A stretch of DNA of 64,000 nt from GCA-2720975 sp964469565 (GTDB taxonomy: Bacteria; Planctomycetota; UBA1135; GCA-002686595): assembly GCA_964469565.1 (NCBI GenBank), contig CAYXZD010000003.1, positions 62,001 through 126,000 of the forward strand, read 5' to 3'. Below the pieces are notes generated by a model. It was not told where the DNA came from and searched no databases. It saw only the letters and a program-made list of their open reading frames with translations. How positions within the stretch are numbered: position 1 is the stretch's first letter; each line of letters begins with the position of its first letter. Both the position numbers and the translations under genes were made by a program. This document shows, one piece after another, positions 50,390 to 59,368 of this stretch.

Positions 50390-50920
50390 ATGAAGATCCT
50401 CCTTGGCCTCACGGCCCTCGTTGGCACACTAGTCGTTCCCTCAACCGTCCCGGGGTCATCAGAGGCCCTCCCAGCTGTTCTGCACTGCCAGGTTCCGTGC
50501 GGGATCTACGGCGACGCCATGCGTATTGATATGTTGATGGAAGACTGTGCAACGATTGAGAAGGGAATGCTCCAATTGCAGGCCATGGACGAGCAGGAGG
50601 CGCCCAGTAAGAACCAGATGGTGCGCTGGGTTATGACAAAGGACGAGCATTGCCAGAGCATTCAGACAACCATCGCGTCGTATTGGTTGGCGCAACGCAT
50701 CAAGAGTCCCAAGGAAGGCGACACAGGGGCTCGGGCCAAGTACTTGGAGCAACTGGAACTTATGCACTCCATGACCGTCAGTGCCATGAAGTGCAAGCAG
50801 ACCACTGACCCCACACATGTGGCCAATCTTCGTGCAGCTGCTACGCGCTTCAGTAGTACTTACTTCAACGCTGAAGACCTCAAGCATATTCACGAGCACC
50901 ATGGCGGTGGCCACAAGTAG
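50390..50920 (+). CDS. sodN: Nickel superoxide dismutase with signal-peptide-like leader
   Basis: Ni-SOD disproportionates superoxide using a nickel hook made of the first residues of the mature protein. The hook HCQVPCGIYGD is at residues 32-42 (His32, Cys33, Cys37, Tyr40). Ahead of it is a 31-residue leader with a hydrophobic core (ILLGLTALVGTLVVPST), so cleavage just before His32 is required. The leader looks like a Sec signal rather than the short hydrophilic propeptide seen in Streptomyces. The helical bundle follows, and the tail is His-rich (HIHEHHGGGHK). No SodX-type maturation protease is in the window. An AAGG ribosome site lies about 8 nt before the ATG. Confidence 0.93.
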   Translation: MKILLGLTALVGTLVVPSTVPGSSEALPAVLHCQVPCGIYGDAMRIDMLMEDCATIEKGMLQLQAMDEQEAPSKNQMVRWVMTKDEHCQSIQTTIASYWLAQRIKSPKEGDTGARAKYLEQLELMHSMTVSAMKCKQTTDPTHVANLRAAATRFSSTYFNAEDLKHIHEHHGGGHK

Positions 50921-51259
50921 CGTGAGGTGAAGACTCGCGTCTGCTCGAAGGTCAAGCAGAGTGATTAGGGGCCGCGGGCACAGGATCGTCCGTGGTCCCT
51001 AATCGTAGGTCTCATTGTGGAATGAGATGGAGTGAGGGCGAGTTGCTCCCTCTTGAACAGCTTGCGGGGGGTGGTGCAGCGCCAAGGTGAGACACATCGA
51101 ACAGGGCCGCCACTGTCTCACAATTAGGCATTCCTATATATTACACCCATGGGCGGGAACATCAGGAGAAATAATCGGCTCTAATTTAGGGTCCCCCCCC
51201 AGCATGGAGCTCTTTAGGCCCGTGCTGGCATCCACGTTCGATCCTCTACGAGACTCACC
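50921..51259. other. 339-bp gap between Ni-SOD and ScyD-like genes
   Basis: The gap holds a strong stem-loop (50963-51004) and an AT-richer patch around 51125-51165. No credible gene is seen; a short frame at 51087-51320 overlaps the next gene and lacks coding signals. Confidence 0.6.
50963..51004 (+). terminator. Strong stem-loop downstream of Ni-SOD gene
   Basis: GATTAGGG pairs with CCCTAATC and the adjoining GCCGCGG with CCGTGGT (two G-U pairs), giving a stem of about 15 bp with a 12-nt loop. There is no U-tract, so it may be a Rho-type or mRNA-stabilising structure rather than a classical terminator. Confidence 0.5.
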
Positions 51260-52678
51260 ATGTCTAAACGCGCACTCCAGTTCCTCGCACTCAGTGCCTG
51301 CCTTGTCGCTCCGTCCCTAGCTCAGATGACGGTTACTCACCATTCAGGCTTTCAGACTCCTGTGGGGATGTATTTGGTCGACCGGTCGGCCATTGGCTCT
51401 GGGTTCGTGGTTGCCGAAGCCGGCACGGGAATCAATGACGGCCGGGTGACATTCCTCGATTCAGTCACGGCGAACCGCCAGATCCTGGCCGTGGGTCTGC
51501 CTTCAGTGAACTCCGTGGGTTTCCCTTCCGGTCCCCATGATGTTGCCCTCTCTGGAAACGACCTCTATGTCGCCTTGGGGGCCAGCCTTGATGCGACACT
51601 TTCCTCAACCGTGGTGAGGTTCGACCTTGCCGCAACCCCATGGTCCCCTGGTCAACCCCCATTGACCGTGGCGGACATTGCAGAGGTTATCCCAGTTCAG
51701 GCCTTTATGCAGTCTCAGGGCTATGCATTCAGCAACGTCTACAGCATGGCGCTCGGCCGCAAGAACCACCTATACATTTCTGATGCGGGCGCCAATTCAA
51801 TCTTGCGCTACGACCTTGGCACCAAGGGCATGTCCATCTTTGCAGACATCCCTGCAGAAGCGAACCCCACCCTGGTGGGTCCGCCGCAGATCGACGCTGT
51901 CCCGACCCGAATCCGGTGGGATGGTCGTTACTTGCGCGTGTCAACAATGACGGGATTCCCCTTTGTCCCTGGACTCGCCAAGGTCTACCGAATCGACTCC
52001 CAGGGAACGGTCAGCGTGGAGCAAGATAATCTGACTCTGGCGACGAGCTTCAGTTACAGCCCAACAACGGACAAGCTCAATGTGACCCAGTTTGCCGATT
52101 CGTTTGACCCAGCCACGGGGTTTGCTCCCAACACCGGATCTTTGGTGGAGTTCAATGGGATGGGACAGCCACTCCCTCTCTCAGAGAGCGTTGCGTTTCC
52201 TACCGAAGTAGTGCACATGGCCGACGGAAAGCCCTTCTTTACGGCCATCGGCACGGGAGACCTGCTGCGCATCGACCCGGGAGCCATGAACTTTTGTTCG
52301 ACGACCGCAAACTCTGTGGGTAGTGGCGCCATCATGAGCCATGCTGGCTCTGTGAGCGTAGCCGCCAATGATCTGGCTCTGCGCTGCGATTACGTGCCGT
52401 CTGACCAGTTTGGCATCTTCTTTTATGGTTCCGCACGGGCATTTGTCCCAGTGGGCGGCGGATTCCGCTGTGTCGGCGGCCCCAAGGTCTACCGCCTACC
52501 CGTCATCAAGAGTACATCCTCGGGAATCGCCTTCTATCAGATGGACAACAGTTCTCCCCGCAAGGGTGGTGCTATCCTCCCAGGGTCGATCTGGCAGTTC
52601 CAGTACTGGTACCGTGACGCTGCCGGCCCTGGAGGCAACAACTTGTCGGACGGCCTGCAGATTCTATTCGCTGACTGA
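51260..52678 (+). CDS. Secreted ScyD/ScyE-like beta-propeller protein
   Basis: The 472-residue protein has a signal peptide (ALQFLALSACLVAPSLAQM), a beta-propeller-like body (about 25-335: GFQTPVGMYLVD, FPSGPHDVALSGNDLYVAL, LYISDAGANSILRYD, TPV/DGKPFFTAIGTGDLLRID) resembling ScyD/ScyE-family proteins, and a distinct C-terminal domain (about 345-472). The C-terminal domain contains CSTTANSVGSGA, SVAANDLALRCDYV, FGIFFYG, GGFRCVGG and WYRDAAGPGG..LSDGLQ. That domain recurs at the end of many exported planctomycete proteins. Stand-alone gene. Confidence 0.8.
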   Translation: MSKRALQFLALSACLVAPSLAQMTVTHHSGFQTPVGMYLVDRSAIGSGFVVAEAGTGINDGRVTFLDSVTANRQILAVGLPSVNSVGFPSGPHDVALSGNDLYVALGASLDATLSSTVVRFDLAATPWSPGQPPLTVADIAEVIPVQAFMQSQGYAFSNVYSMALGRKNHLYISDAGANSILRYDLGTKGMSIFADIPAEANPTLVGPPQIDAVPTRIRWDGRYLRVSTMTGFPFVPGLAKVYRIDSQGTVSVEQDNLTLATSFSYSPTTDKLNVTQFADSFDPATGFAPNTGSLVEFNGMGQPLPLSESVAFPTEVVHMADGKPFFTAIGTGDLLRIDPGAMNFCSTTANSVGSGAIMSHAGSVSVAANDLALRCDYVPSDQFGIFFYGSARAFVPVGGGFRCVGGPKVYRLPVIKSTSSGIAFYQMDNSSPRKGGAILPGSIWQFQYWYRDAAGPGGNNLSDGLQILFAD

Positions 52679-52811
52679 AGTATCTCCTTTCAATCCGAAT
52701 AGGGTGTGGGCGTTTCGTGCCTCATCTTGAGGCGCGTGGCCCGTAGAAAGGAAAGGTATTCCCAGTCTCGGTGCAGACTGGAGAGCTTGGGTATAGCGGG
52801 TAGCCTTGGGT

Positions 52812-53663
52812 ATGAGATACCCAGTGAGGAGTACATTGTGGGCCGTCGCCCTCGTTGCCCTTCCGTGGCTTGCTTCCTGCGGAGCATCTGTAGACATGAA
52901 CGGGCCTGGAGGGGGTGGAGGCGATGGTGGCGGAGGCCCTGTCACCATGACGGGAAACTGGGTCATGCACGCGGTTCGCAGGGGAGAAGTTCCGGTCGGG
53001 GAGTCCAAGTGCCGCACCGTGTTCATTACTTTTTCCGATAGCGGACAAGGTGTGAAAACCTATTTAGATCTCGACGGGGACGGCCTGTTTACCGAAGGGG
53101 TAGGTGTCGCCGCAACGGGCTCTCAAGGTGGGGTCCACATCAAGGGCAAATACACTTGGGAAGGGGTGAACTACTTCTTCGATACTCAAGTCTGGGAGTT
53201 CAGTTGGGGCCACGCGGCAGGCGACGCGACCTACACTGAGGGATCAAGTCCCAAGAGGTCTGAAGCCGTCACGATGGTCAAGATCATGAACAAACCCCAA
53301 CATGATCTGAATGGCACTTGGGATATTGATCACACCCTCGACTACGCTACAGGTGCGCTTTCGTACCTTTCTGGTATGACTGAAAGCGGGGTTTACCAGA
53401 TTACCCAAGAGATGTCTGGCCCCATGCAGGGGTACTTCGAGGCCGTGCGCGCGGACGGACAGTGCTTTACAGGGATTGTGAACGACTCTCAGGTGACCCT
53501 TGCCCGCCGGTATGACGATTATGGTTGGCTGTGGACCTACACTTACACGAACCTTAATGCAGACGGAGCCTGGTTTGGAGGAACCCATCTGGGCCAGGCG
53601 GAACTCGGCTCTCTGCAAGAGGATACCGGTTGGTCCTTGGTAGCCTACCGGACAGGACAGTAG
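52812..53663 (+). CDS. Lipoprotein of unknown function
   Basis: The 283-residue protein has a signal peptide with a good lipobox (ALPWLASC), then a Gly/Asp-rich linker (GPGGGGGDGGGGP) and a beta-rich body in which YTWEGVNYFFDTQVWEFSW and WTYTYTNLNADGAWF stand out. No family is recognised. The start is the ATG at 52812; TAGCCT lies 5 nt before it. The next gene starts 10 bp after its stop. Confidence 0.72.
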   Translation: MRYPVRSTLWAVALVALPWLASCGASVDMNGPGGGGGDGGGGPVTMTGNWVMHAVRRGEVPVGESKCRTVFITFSDSGQGVKTYLDLDGDGLFTEGVGVAATGSQGGVHIKGKYTWEGVNYFFDTQVWEFSWGHAAGDATYTEGSSPKRSEAVTMVKIMNKPQHDLNGTWDIDHTLDYATGALSYLSGMTESGVYQITQEMSGPMQGYFEAVRADGQCFTGIVNDSQVTLARRYDDYGWLWTYTYTNLNADGAWFGGTHLGQAELGSLQEDTGWSLVAYRTGQ

Positions 53664-53666
53664 GAT
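53637..53666 (+). promoter_or_regulatory. Putative promoter of the second lipoprotein gene
   Basis: TTGGTA (53637-53642), 18 nt, TAGGAT (53661-53666), then 7 nt and a GTG start. The -10 box overlaps the stop codon of the upstream gene. Another leaderless-type arrangement. Confidence 0.42.
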
Positions 53667-53673
53667 CCTCGGG

Positions 53674-54582
53674 GTGAACACCCCTCAATTCCTCAGTATT
53701 ATCCTTGTTCTTTCCTCGTGTGGAGGAAGCCGTAATCAGCGGGTAGAGCGCCCTGCCCCGGAGCCCCATATCCAGAGCCGGACCCTACTTGGGTCTAAAG
53801 ACACCGCCTCCAAGGAGGCCCGGGAATGGGTTCAATCCCCAACAACTCCCCATCGCACTGCTTCTGCTGCCGCGACGAAGGGCGTGGGGGCCAAACCTCC
53901 GACTGAAGCGATGAGGGCCGCCGCACGGCTGCAGCCGCGCGCACATAACCGCATTGAACATTTCTACTCCAACACACGGCTTGAAGGAGATGCGGGAGCC
54001 CAGGAGTGGGTGTTTCACTCAGTCAGATCGGTAGCTGCTTCGAGCTTGCCGCCGGCCACGATGGAGGCCATTCGGGTCCAGAGGCGACCGGCTGGTGGGG
54101 GCTCCGTCGAGAGTGAAACCCTCGTGCTCGATGTGCAAGGTGATGTTGTACTTCGTACAGCCGCTGCGACTCCCCGCCCGCCTTTTGGCATTGAAGTCGG
54201 AGGGATCCTCATAGATCTGCGGCGGAGTGATGATGTGCTTCGGATGGCATCAATGCCGGTCGACCCCCTGCGGCTGGGATCTGTCGTCAATATGGCGCGC
54301 TGCGAGATGGAGTCCAAGCTCGCCGAGGTGCAGCGTGAAGGCTGGCAGGTTTGGGACCTACCCCATGCCGAGTTGGGGCTTTATGTTCTCGAGGGCTTTC
54401 AAGGGGGTAATCCGCCGTGGCCATTTCACGCGGCGAGTGTGGCTCCAGCGCGGATTCGAGACTTGCGATGGGAGCAGGGGGTGGAAGGCATTAGTTGGTC
54501 GGCAATCGTGCCGGTGACCTTTCGGGGGCCGGGGCGTGCTGGCCCGAGTTCCCACGATATGGCCATGCAGGGATCATTCTAG
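53674..54582 (+). CDS. Lipoprotein of unknown function
   Basis: The 302-residue protein starts at a GTG with a short signal peptide and lipobox (SIILVLSSC). A low-complexity stretch (about 20-80) precedes a compact alpha/beta domain with FYSNTRLEGDAGAQEWVFHSV, EVGGILIDLRRSDDVLRMA and WDLPHAELGLYVLEGFQGG. No family is recognised. It follows another lipoprotein gene by 10 bp. Confidence 0.68.
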   Translation: MNTPQFLSIILVLSSCGGSRNQRVERPAPEPHIQSRTLLGSKDTASKEAREWVQSPTTPHRTASAAATKGVGAKPPTEAMRAAARLQPRAHNRIEHFYSNTRLEGDAGAQEWVFHSVRSVAASSLPPATMEAIRVQRRPAGGGSVESETLVLDVQGDVVLRTAAATPRPPFGIEVGGILIDLRRSDDVLRMASMPVDPLRLGSVVNMARCEMESKLAEVQREGWQVWDLPHAELGLYVLEGFQGGNPPWPFHAASVAPARIRDLRWEQGVEGISWSAIVPVTFRGPGRAGPSSHDMAMQGSF

Positions 54583-54681
54583 GAACCGGCCGGATTCCCC
54601 CTCAGGCACGCCCTGTGCGTGCAATGAAGGGAGCCGTGCATGGGATCCCATGAATCTGCCAAGCACAGGCCCGAGTTCCGC

Positions 54682-55773
54682 CTATCGCCCGACCAAGACT
54701 TCCCACTGGGGTTGAGTATCAACGGATTCGGGTACGATCGCGAGATTGTTGTCACCCCACCAGTCTCCGCCTGCCCAGTAGTAAGTGGGGACGTCATAGG
54801 AGTCTGCCAAGTCAAGAAACCCCTGCATGACTGGTATCCACTCAGGCTCGCCCGAGGGTACCCCGTACTCTCCAATGACTCCGTCCACATTGTTGCGTCG
54901 ACACCACTTGAGGAATGGCTCAACCAAGCGTGCTCCACGACTCTCTATTCGGGCATCAGCGACAGATTCTTCAGCGTAAGAGCGTGCGTACTTTCCGCTG
55001 AAATCCCCGTCAAAGTAGCAGTGGGCCTCGTAGACCACTCGGCCCAGGGGGTCTTGGATCCACGCATCCACTCCATTGTTCTTGGCCCAATCGTGGGCAT
55101 GTGACCAGCCATCTCCTGAAACCCAGAGGACGTTTTCATGTCCCTGCTCGCGCAGTTTGCGCACGACGAATTGGGATATTGCGCGCCAATTCCCCTCTCC
55201 CATGTCGTGGGGTTCATTCATCAGTGCCAAGGCCTTCACGCCGCGGTGTCCCCGAACAGCTTTGGCGAGCTTGCACCAAAGGTCTGCTAAGTGAACCATG
55301 GTGACATCTTCCGCGGAAGTGGGAAGGGGGACTACGGTGCGCCCCTGCGGGTAGGCACTTTCCGAACGTGAGTAGCGGCCGTAGTTATGCAAATCCAAGA
55401 CGACCTCACACTGCATCACCGAAGCCGCGTCGAGAAACTCGGTTATGCGACCCAGCTCGAATGTATCGAGCTCGCCTCCCAACTCGGGTTGTAGCCGCTC
55501 CCATCGAAACGGCATCCGCACCTGCGTGATCCCCGTTTCGGCAAACGCCTGCAGCGTCTGGTTAGAACAGTAGATGTAGTCGACTCCGTATTGCCCAGGG
55601 CTAGGGCCGCCGAAGCCTGGTACATGAGTACCAAACTCCGCCCCGGCTAAGTTGATTCCCCGCGGAAGTGCGGCGCTCAGCTGGGAAGACCCGAGATAAT
55701 CGAAGTGGCATGTCACGGCATAGGCGCAGGCCGCCACTCCAAGAATGAGGAAAGGCCGAAGTAGAAACTTCAC
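54682..55773 (-). CDS. Glycoside hydrolase family 5, membrane-anchored or secreted
   Basis: The 363-residue protein is a GH5-type (cellulase-like) TIM barrel with an N-terminal hydrophobic signal or anchor (LLRPFLILGVAACAYAV). Signatures: INLAGAEFGTH, VRMPFRWERLQPE, VVLDLHNYGRYSR, ALALMNEPHDMG (general acid Glu), VYEAHCYFDGD and VIGEYGVPSG (nucleophile Glu). Both catalytic glutamates are present. The start is GTG at 55773. It lies 23 bp after the TPR/barrel gene on the same strand and plays the part of BcsZ in cellulose operons: trimming the nascent glucan. It is paralogous to the GH5 gene at 63017. Confidence 0.92.
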   Translation of the reverse strand: MKFLLRPFLILGVAACAYAVTCHFDYLGSSQLSAALPRGINLAGAEFGTHVPGFGGPSPGQYGVDYIYCSNQTLQAFAETGITQVRMPFRWERLQPELGGELDTFELGRITEFLDAASVMQCEVVLDLHNYGRYSRSESAYPQGRTVVPLPTSAEDVTMVHLADLWCKLAKAVRGHRGVKALALMNEPHDMGEGNWRAISQFVVRKLREQGHENVLWVSGDGWSHAHDWAKNNGVDAWIQDPLGRVVYEAHCYFDGDFSGKYARSYAEESVADARIESRGARLVEPFLKWCRRNNVDGVIGEYGVPSGEPEWIPVMQGFLDLADSYDVPTYYWAGGDWWGDNNLAIVPESVDTQPQWEVLVGR

Positions 55774-55796
55774 TTTCAGAGGAGATCGTCCGGGGT

Positions 55797-58700
55797 TTAC
55801 GGCCAGCGGATGGTGAACAGCATGGACGCAGCCGTGATGTCAATCTCCGAAGAGCGCACCATAGTCGTGTCCAGCTTGAGACCGAACCACTCGCTGAAGT
55901 CATAGCCAGCTTGTACACCGAGTTCGGTATAACCTGCGCCCTCGTTGTCGACGGCTAGGCGGGTCTTGGCGCCGTACCACATGTCGGGTGAACCGGTAAA
56001 CCAGTACTCTCCAAACTGGTGGCGCCAGTCTAGCTGTGCCGAGAAGATGGAGTATCCGGACGGTGCGAAGTAGGGGATGGCCAAGCTGACAATGTCCGTT
56101 TCCGAGCCGATGTCTCCACTCGTGCGGGAATAGTCTAAGGTGTCAATCTTTGTAAGAATGCGTAGGCTCTGGGGGGCGGGGGTGAATTCATATGCGGCAA
56201 ACAGGTTCATCTCGAAGCGCGCGTTGCCATCCGAATAGTCTGCGAACATCAAACTAGCGCCGTAGTCCATTTTGCGGCTGTGCTTCTTTGTGACACCCAT
56301 GCGAGCACCGGTGCGATGTAGGTCGTTAGCCACGGTGACGCTGTTCTCAGAGACGTTTTCACCGAAGATGCTCATGTCAATCGAGAGCTCATTGGTGGTC
56401 ACGTGCCTAACGCCCAGATCGAACAGCAATCGCTCGTCAAAGGCGTCTTCTGAAAAGTTGTAGTGAGGAGCCTCTAGGGTGCTTCGTACTGCCGTGCGTT
56501 CGCCCATACGCTTGGAACCGCGCACGCGTAGAATGTTGGCATTGAGGGGGGCGTGCTCAACGAGGTCATAGGTGCGCTGACCCATGCCTACGGCGAAGAA
56601 GTCCTTCTCGTCTCCCATGGGGAAGAGGATCTCACCGATGCGTCGGCTCTCGCGCATTAGGGAGAGCCCCAGGCGGCCGCTGCGATCTTCACTTCCCACA
56701 TCGAGGGTGAAGCGTGGGCGTGTCAGGAGCGTTGCCCCAGCCAGTGCCATTTCAGCTTCCTTGTGACCGCTGACGGTTTCGATCAGATCCTCATACTGCT
56801 CAGCAGCCAAGCGGGTATGTCCCTCGCGGTGATGTAATTGAGCGAGGTCGAAGCGGGCTTCAAGGTTGGCGGGCTCGACCACAACCAACTTCTCAAGGGC
56901 ATTCTTGGCGATCATCGGGCGCCATGACATGTTGAGTTTGATCTCGCGCTCAAGGCGGATACCTTCGGAGACCTCTAGTTCGGCTTCGAAGTCCATGCCG
57001 GCTCGCTGGCCTTGCCCGGGTGCAGCAGAGCCAAAGACATCCACCGGGTAGGCCCCCGTTGGAAGCCCGGCTAGGAGTTCGTCGTAGGCTTCAAAGGAAG
57101 CTGCATAGTCCTGATTCCAATACAAGGCACGGGCACGCTCACGCTTGGCGTAGGTGTAAGAGGAGTCCTGGGCAATCAGGATGTCGTACTCGGCGATGGC
57201 CTTTTGGAATTCCTGTCGGATGATGAATGCACGCGCCAGACCAAGGCGGGCACGGCTGTTGTTGGGGTCCCGCGCCAACACGGCTGTAAACAGGCGTGCG
57301 GGATCTGCAGGGAAGCCGGCTTTGAGTTTCTGGTTCTCAGCTTCGCCAAGCAATACAAGCGCCATGGCGTTATCGGGTTGCCATTGCAAAACGTTTCGGA
57401 GTTCGCCAGCGGCGCGATCGTACTCGTAGTTCCCAAGGGACAGCTTGGCGAGCTCAACACGAAGTCGGATGTCTTCGCCGGATGCTTGCACTGTGGAGCT
57501 CATGAGCGCCATCTCACCACCATCGCGGTTTCCGCCCTTCATCGCAGCCCCTGCCAAGCCGTAGTAGGCCTCGGGGGTGTGGGTCATGGGGCTTTCTAAC
57601 GCCTCACGATAGGTCCGGGTGGCCAATACGGCATTGCCAGCAAGTAGGTGGGTCTTGGCCAATGATAGCTTTACCTGGGCTACAGCTAGGGGGTCGTTGG
57701 CGTGTCCGTCAATGAAGCGCTGGCAGGTGGCGCGGGCCTGTGAGTAGGATTCCAGTTTCAGGTGTGCGCGCACCAGCCCGAGGACTCCCTCGAGGTAATT
57801 GGGGCGTTGGGTGAGCACTGACTGGCAAACGCTGGCTGCATCCTCATACCGACCTTGGGAAATCAGGGTGTTGGAGAGTTCCACTCGTGCACGTGGGCCG
57901 AGGGGGCTGGACATGGGGATCTTGCGTAAGTCGGCCTTGGAATATTCAGCGTCTCCTTTTTCGCGGCGCAGGATGGCCATCATGAGGCGAACCTCATGGT
58001 CACCGGGTTGCTTGATCAGAAGGCCCTCATAAATGCCCTGGGCGTCGACCCAGCGGCCCACGAGTTGGAAGTAGCGGGCCTGGGCTAATTGGTAGCTGCG
58101 TAGGCTTCCAAGGGTCGAGTCCAAACGGGCAAGAGCATCGCGGGCGGCACTCACATCGTAGGCCTCCAGCAGAATCCGTGCGCTCATGAGTTGGGCCAGT
58201 GGGTCGTTGGGCGCCACGTCGAGGACCTGACGGTTGACCTGCATAGCCAGCTTGTAGTTCTTGATGAGGAGGAGCTGGTCCACCAGGTGGATGCGAGGCT
58301 CAACTCGCTGGATTTGGAGCTCGCTCATCTCGGCGACTAAGCGATTGGCTCGGTCCAGGTCCCCCGTTTGTAGGTAAACAAGCACCAGATTGGTGACCCA
58401 CTCCACTTCCATTGGGTAGCGGCGGTGTAGGCGTTCGAGGTAAATGCGAGCTTCGGAAGGGCGCTGCATATCCAAGAGGACGGGCGCTAGTAGCAATTGA
58501 TCTTGTTCATCGGAAGGGTCGAGCTTGCGGAGATAGCGATCATAGACCTGCTGTGCACGCTCAAAATCCTTGACCCATGAGTACACCCGCACCAGCATTG
58601 CTGCTGAGGCCACATCCTCAGGGTCGCTGCCCAAGATGGCCTCTAGCTCCTCCATGGCAGACCAATACTCACTTCCGATAATGAGGACGTTGGCTAGCTG

Positions 58701-59174
58701 GCGGCGTAGGGGTAGGTCATTGGGCCGATGGGAACGAACTTCCTCAAAGGCCTCTCGCGCTTGGGATAGGCGGCCCTCATTGACGAGGACACCAGCGTAT
58801 TCCATGCGTACCGTATGGTCGTTGGGAACCTGAAGGAGGTAGGACTCAAACAGGGAGATTCCTTCCGGGAAGTTCTCTAGAGCCACCGAGTTGCGTGCAG
58901 ACCGCAGGAGCAACTCTTGTTCACTGGTACGCTCGGGTTCATCCGGCGGTGCTAGGCCTGCTGATGAGGGCAGGGCGGGGTCCTGAACGCCGTACAGCGT
59001 AGCCGTTGGGGGTTGAGTCCGAGTTGATTCGTCGGCCTTGGGCGCCTGAATATCCCGAGATTGTGCGTCAGCGAGGCTGACGGGAGCATCTGGATTCACC
59101 TTGGGCTGCGGGGGCCCGCAAGCGGCGAGGAGGAGCAAGAGTGACGTGACGGTGATGGGGGCTTTTGGGGTCAT
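55797..59174 (-). CDS. TPR lipoprotein with C-terminal outer-membrane barrel, BcsC-like
   Basis: The protein of about 1125 residues has a signal peptide with lipobox (SLLLLLAAC), then many TPR-type helical repeats (about 60-840: LRSYQLAQARYFQLVGRWVDAQGIYEGL, RARLGLARAFIIRQEFQKAIAEY, and others). The final 280 residues are beta-rich and end in ...MLFTIRWP with alternating hydrophobic strands, as in BcsC and PgaA-type porins. This combination guides a polysaccharide from the periplasm to the outside. I took the ATG at 59174 because it starts the signal; a longer frame begins at 59225. It is transcribed divergently from the GT2 gene, with 194 bp between. First gene of the minus-strand pair with GH5. 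Confidence 0.85.
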   Translation of the reverse strand: MTPKAPITVTSLLLLLAACGPPQPKVNPDAPVSLADAQSRDIQAPKADESTRTQPPTATLYGVQDPALPSSAGLAPPDEPERTSEQELLLRSARNSVALENFPEGISLFESYLLQVPNDHTVRMEYAGVLVNEGRLSQAREAFEEVRSHRPNDLPLRRQLANVLIIGSEYWSAMEELEAILGSDPEDVASAAMLVRVYSWVKDFERAQQVYDRYLRKLDPSDEQDQLLLAPVLLDMQRPSEARIYLERLHRRYPMEVEWVTNLVLVYLQTGDLDRANRLVAEMSELQIQRVEPRIHLVDQLLLIKNYKLAMQVNRQVLDVAPNDPLAQLMSARILLEAYDVSAARDALARLDSTLGSLRSYQLAQARYFQLVGRWVDAQGIYEGLLIKQPGDHEVRLMMAILRREKGDAEYSKADLRKIPMSSPLGPRARVELSNTLISQGRYEDAASVCQSVLTQRPNYLEGVLGLVRAHLKLESYSQARATCQRFIDGHANDPLAVAQVKLSLAKTHLLAGNAVLATRTYREALESPMTHTPEAYYGLAGAAMKGGNRDGGEMALMSSTVQASGEDIRLRVELAKLSLGNYEYDRAAGELRNVLQWQPDNAMALVLLGEAENQKLKAGFPADPARLFTAVLARDPNNSRARLGLARAFIIRQEFQKAIAEYDILIAQDSSYTYAKRERARALYWNQDYAASFEAYDELLAGLPTGAYPVDVFGSAAPGQGQRAGMDFEAELEVSEGIRLEREIKLNMSWRPMIAKNALEKLVVVEPANLEARFDLAQLHHREGHTRLAAEQYEDLIETVSGHKEAEMALAGATLLTRPRFTLDVGSEDRSGRLGLSLMRESRRIGEILFPMGDEKDFFAVGMGQRTYDLVEHAPLNANILRVRGSKRMGERTAVRSTLEAPHYNFSEDAFDERLLFDLGVRHVTTNELSIDMSIFGENVSENSVTVANDLHRTGARMGVTKKHSRKMDYGASLMFADYSDGNARFEMNLFAAYEFTPAPQSLRILTKIDTLDYSRTSGDIGSETDIVSLAIPYFAPSGYSIFSAQLDWRHQFGEYWFTGSPDMWYGAKTRLAVDNEGAGYTELGVQAGYDFSEWFGLKLDTTMVRSSEIDITAASMLFTIRWP

Positions 59175-59368
59175 AACGGAGGGTTCCGTGGGGAAAAGAC
59201 TCGGATCGGAGCCCCTCATCGACATGATTCACCATGGGACTTGACCAGAATTGTGCATCATTCTGACTACCCCGTTTGTCACAATGGGGCCACTTGGCGG
59301 ACATTCCTTTGCGCTTTCCGCGAGAACTAGCCTGAGACTCGCCAAATGCACATTCCTAGGATACGGTT
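59175..59368. promoter_or_regulatory. Divergent control region of the polysaccharide locus
   Basis: This 194-bp region separates the TPR/barrel and GT2 genes, so it must hold both promoters. A TAGCCT box (59328-59333) and a TAGGAT box (59357-59362) face the GT2 gene. No regulator-binding palindrome is obvious. Confidence 0.5.
59357..59362 (+). promoter_or_regulatory. Putative -10 element of GT2 gene
   Basis: TAGGAT ends 6 nt before the ATG at 59369, as in the other leaderless-type starts. A -35 hexamer at the right distance is weak. Confidence 0.38.

Noticed and set aside
51087..51320. Small gene before the ScyD-like gene
   Set aside because: It overlaps the next gene's signal peptide out of frame and has no ribosome site or conserved features.
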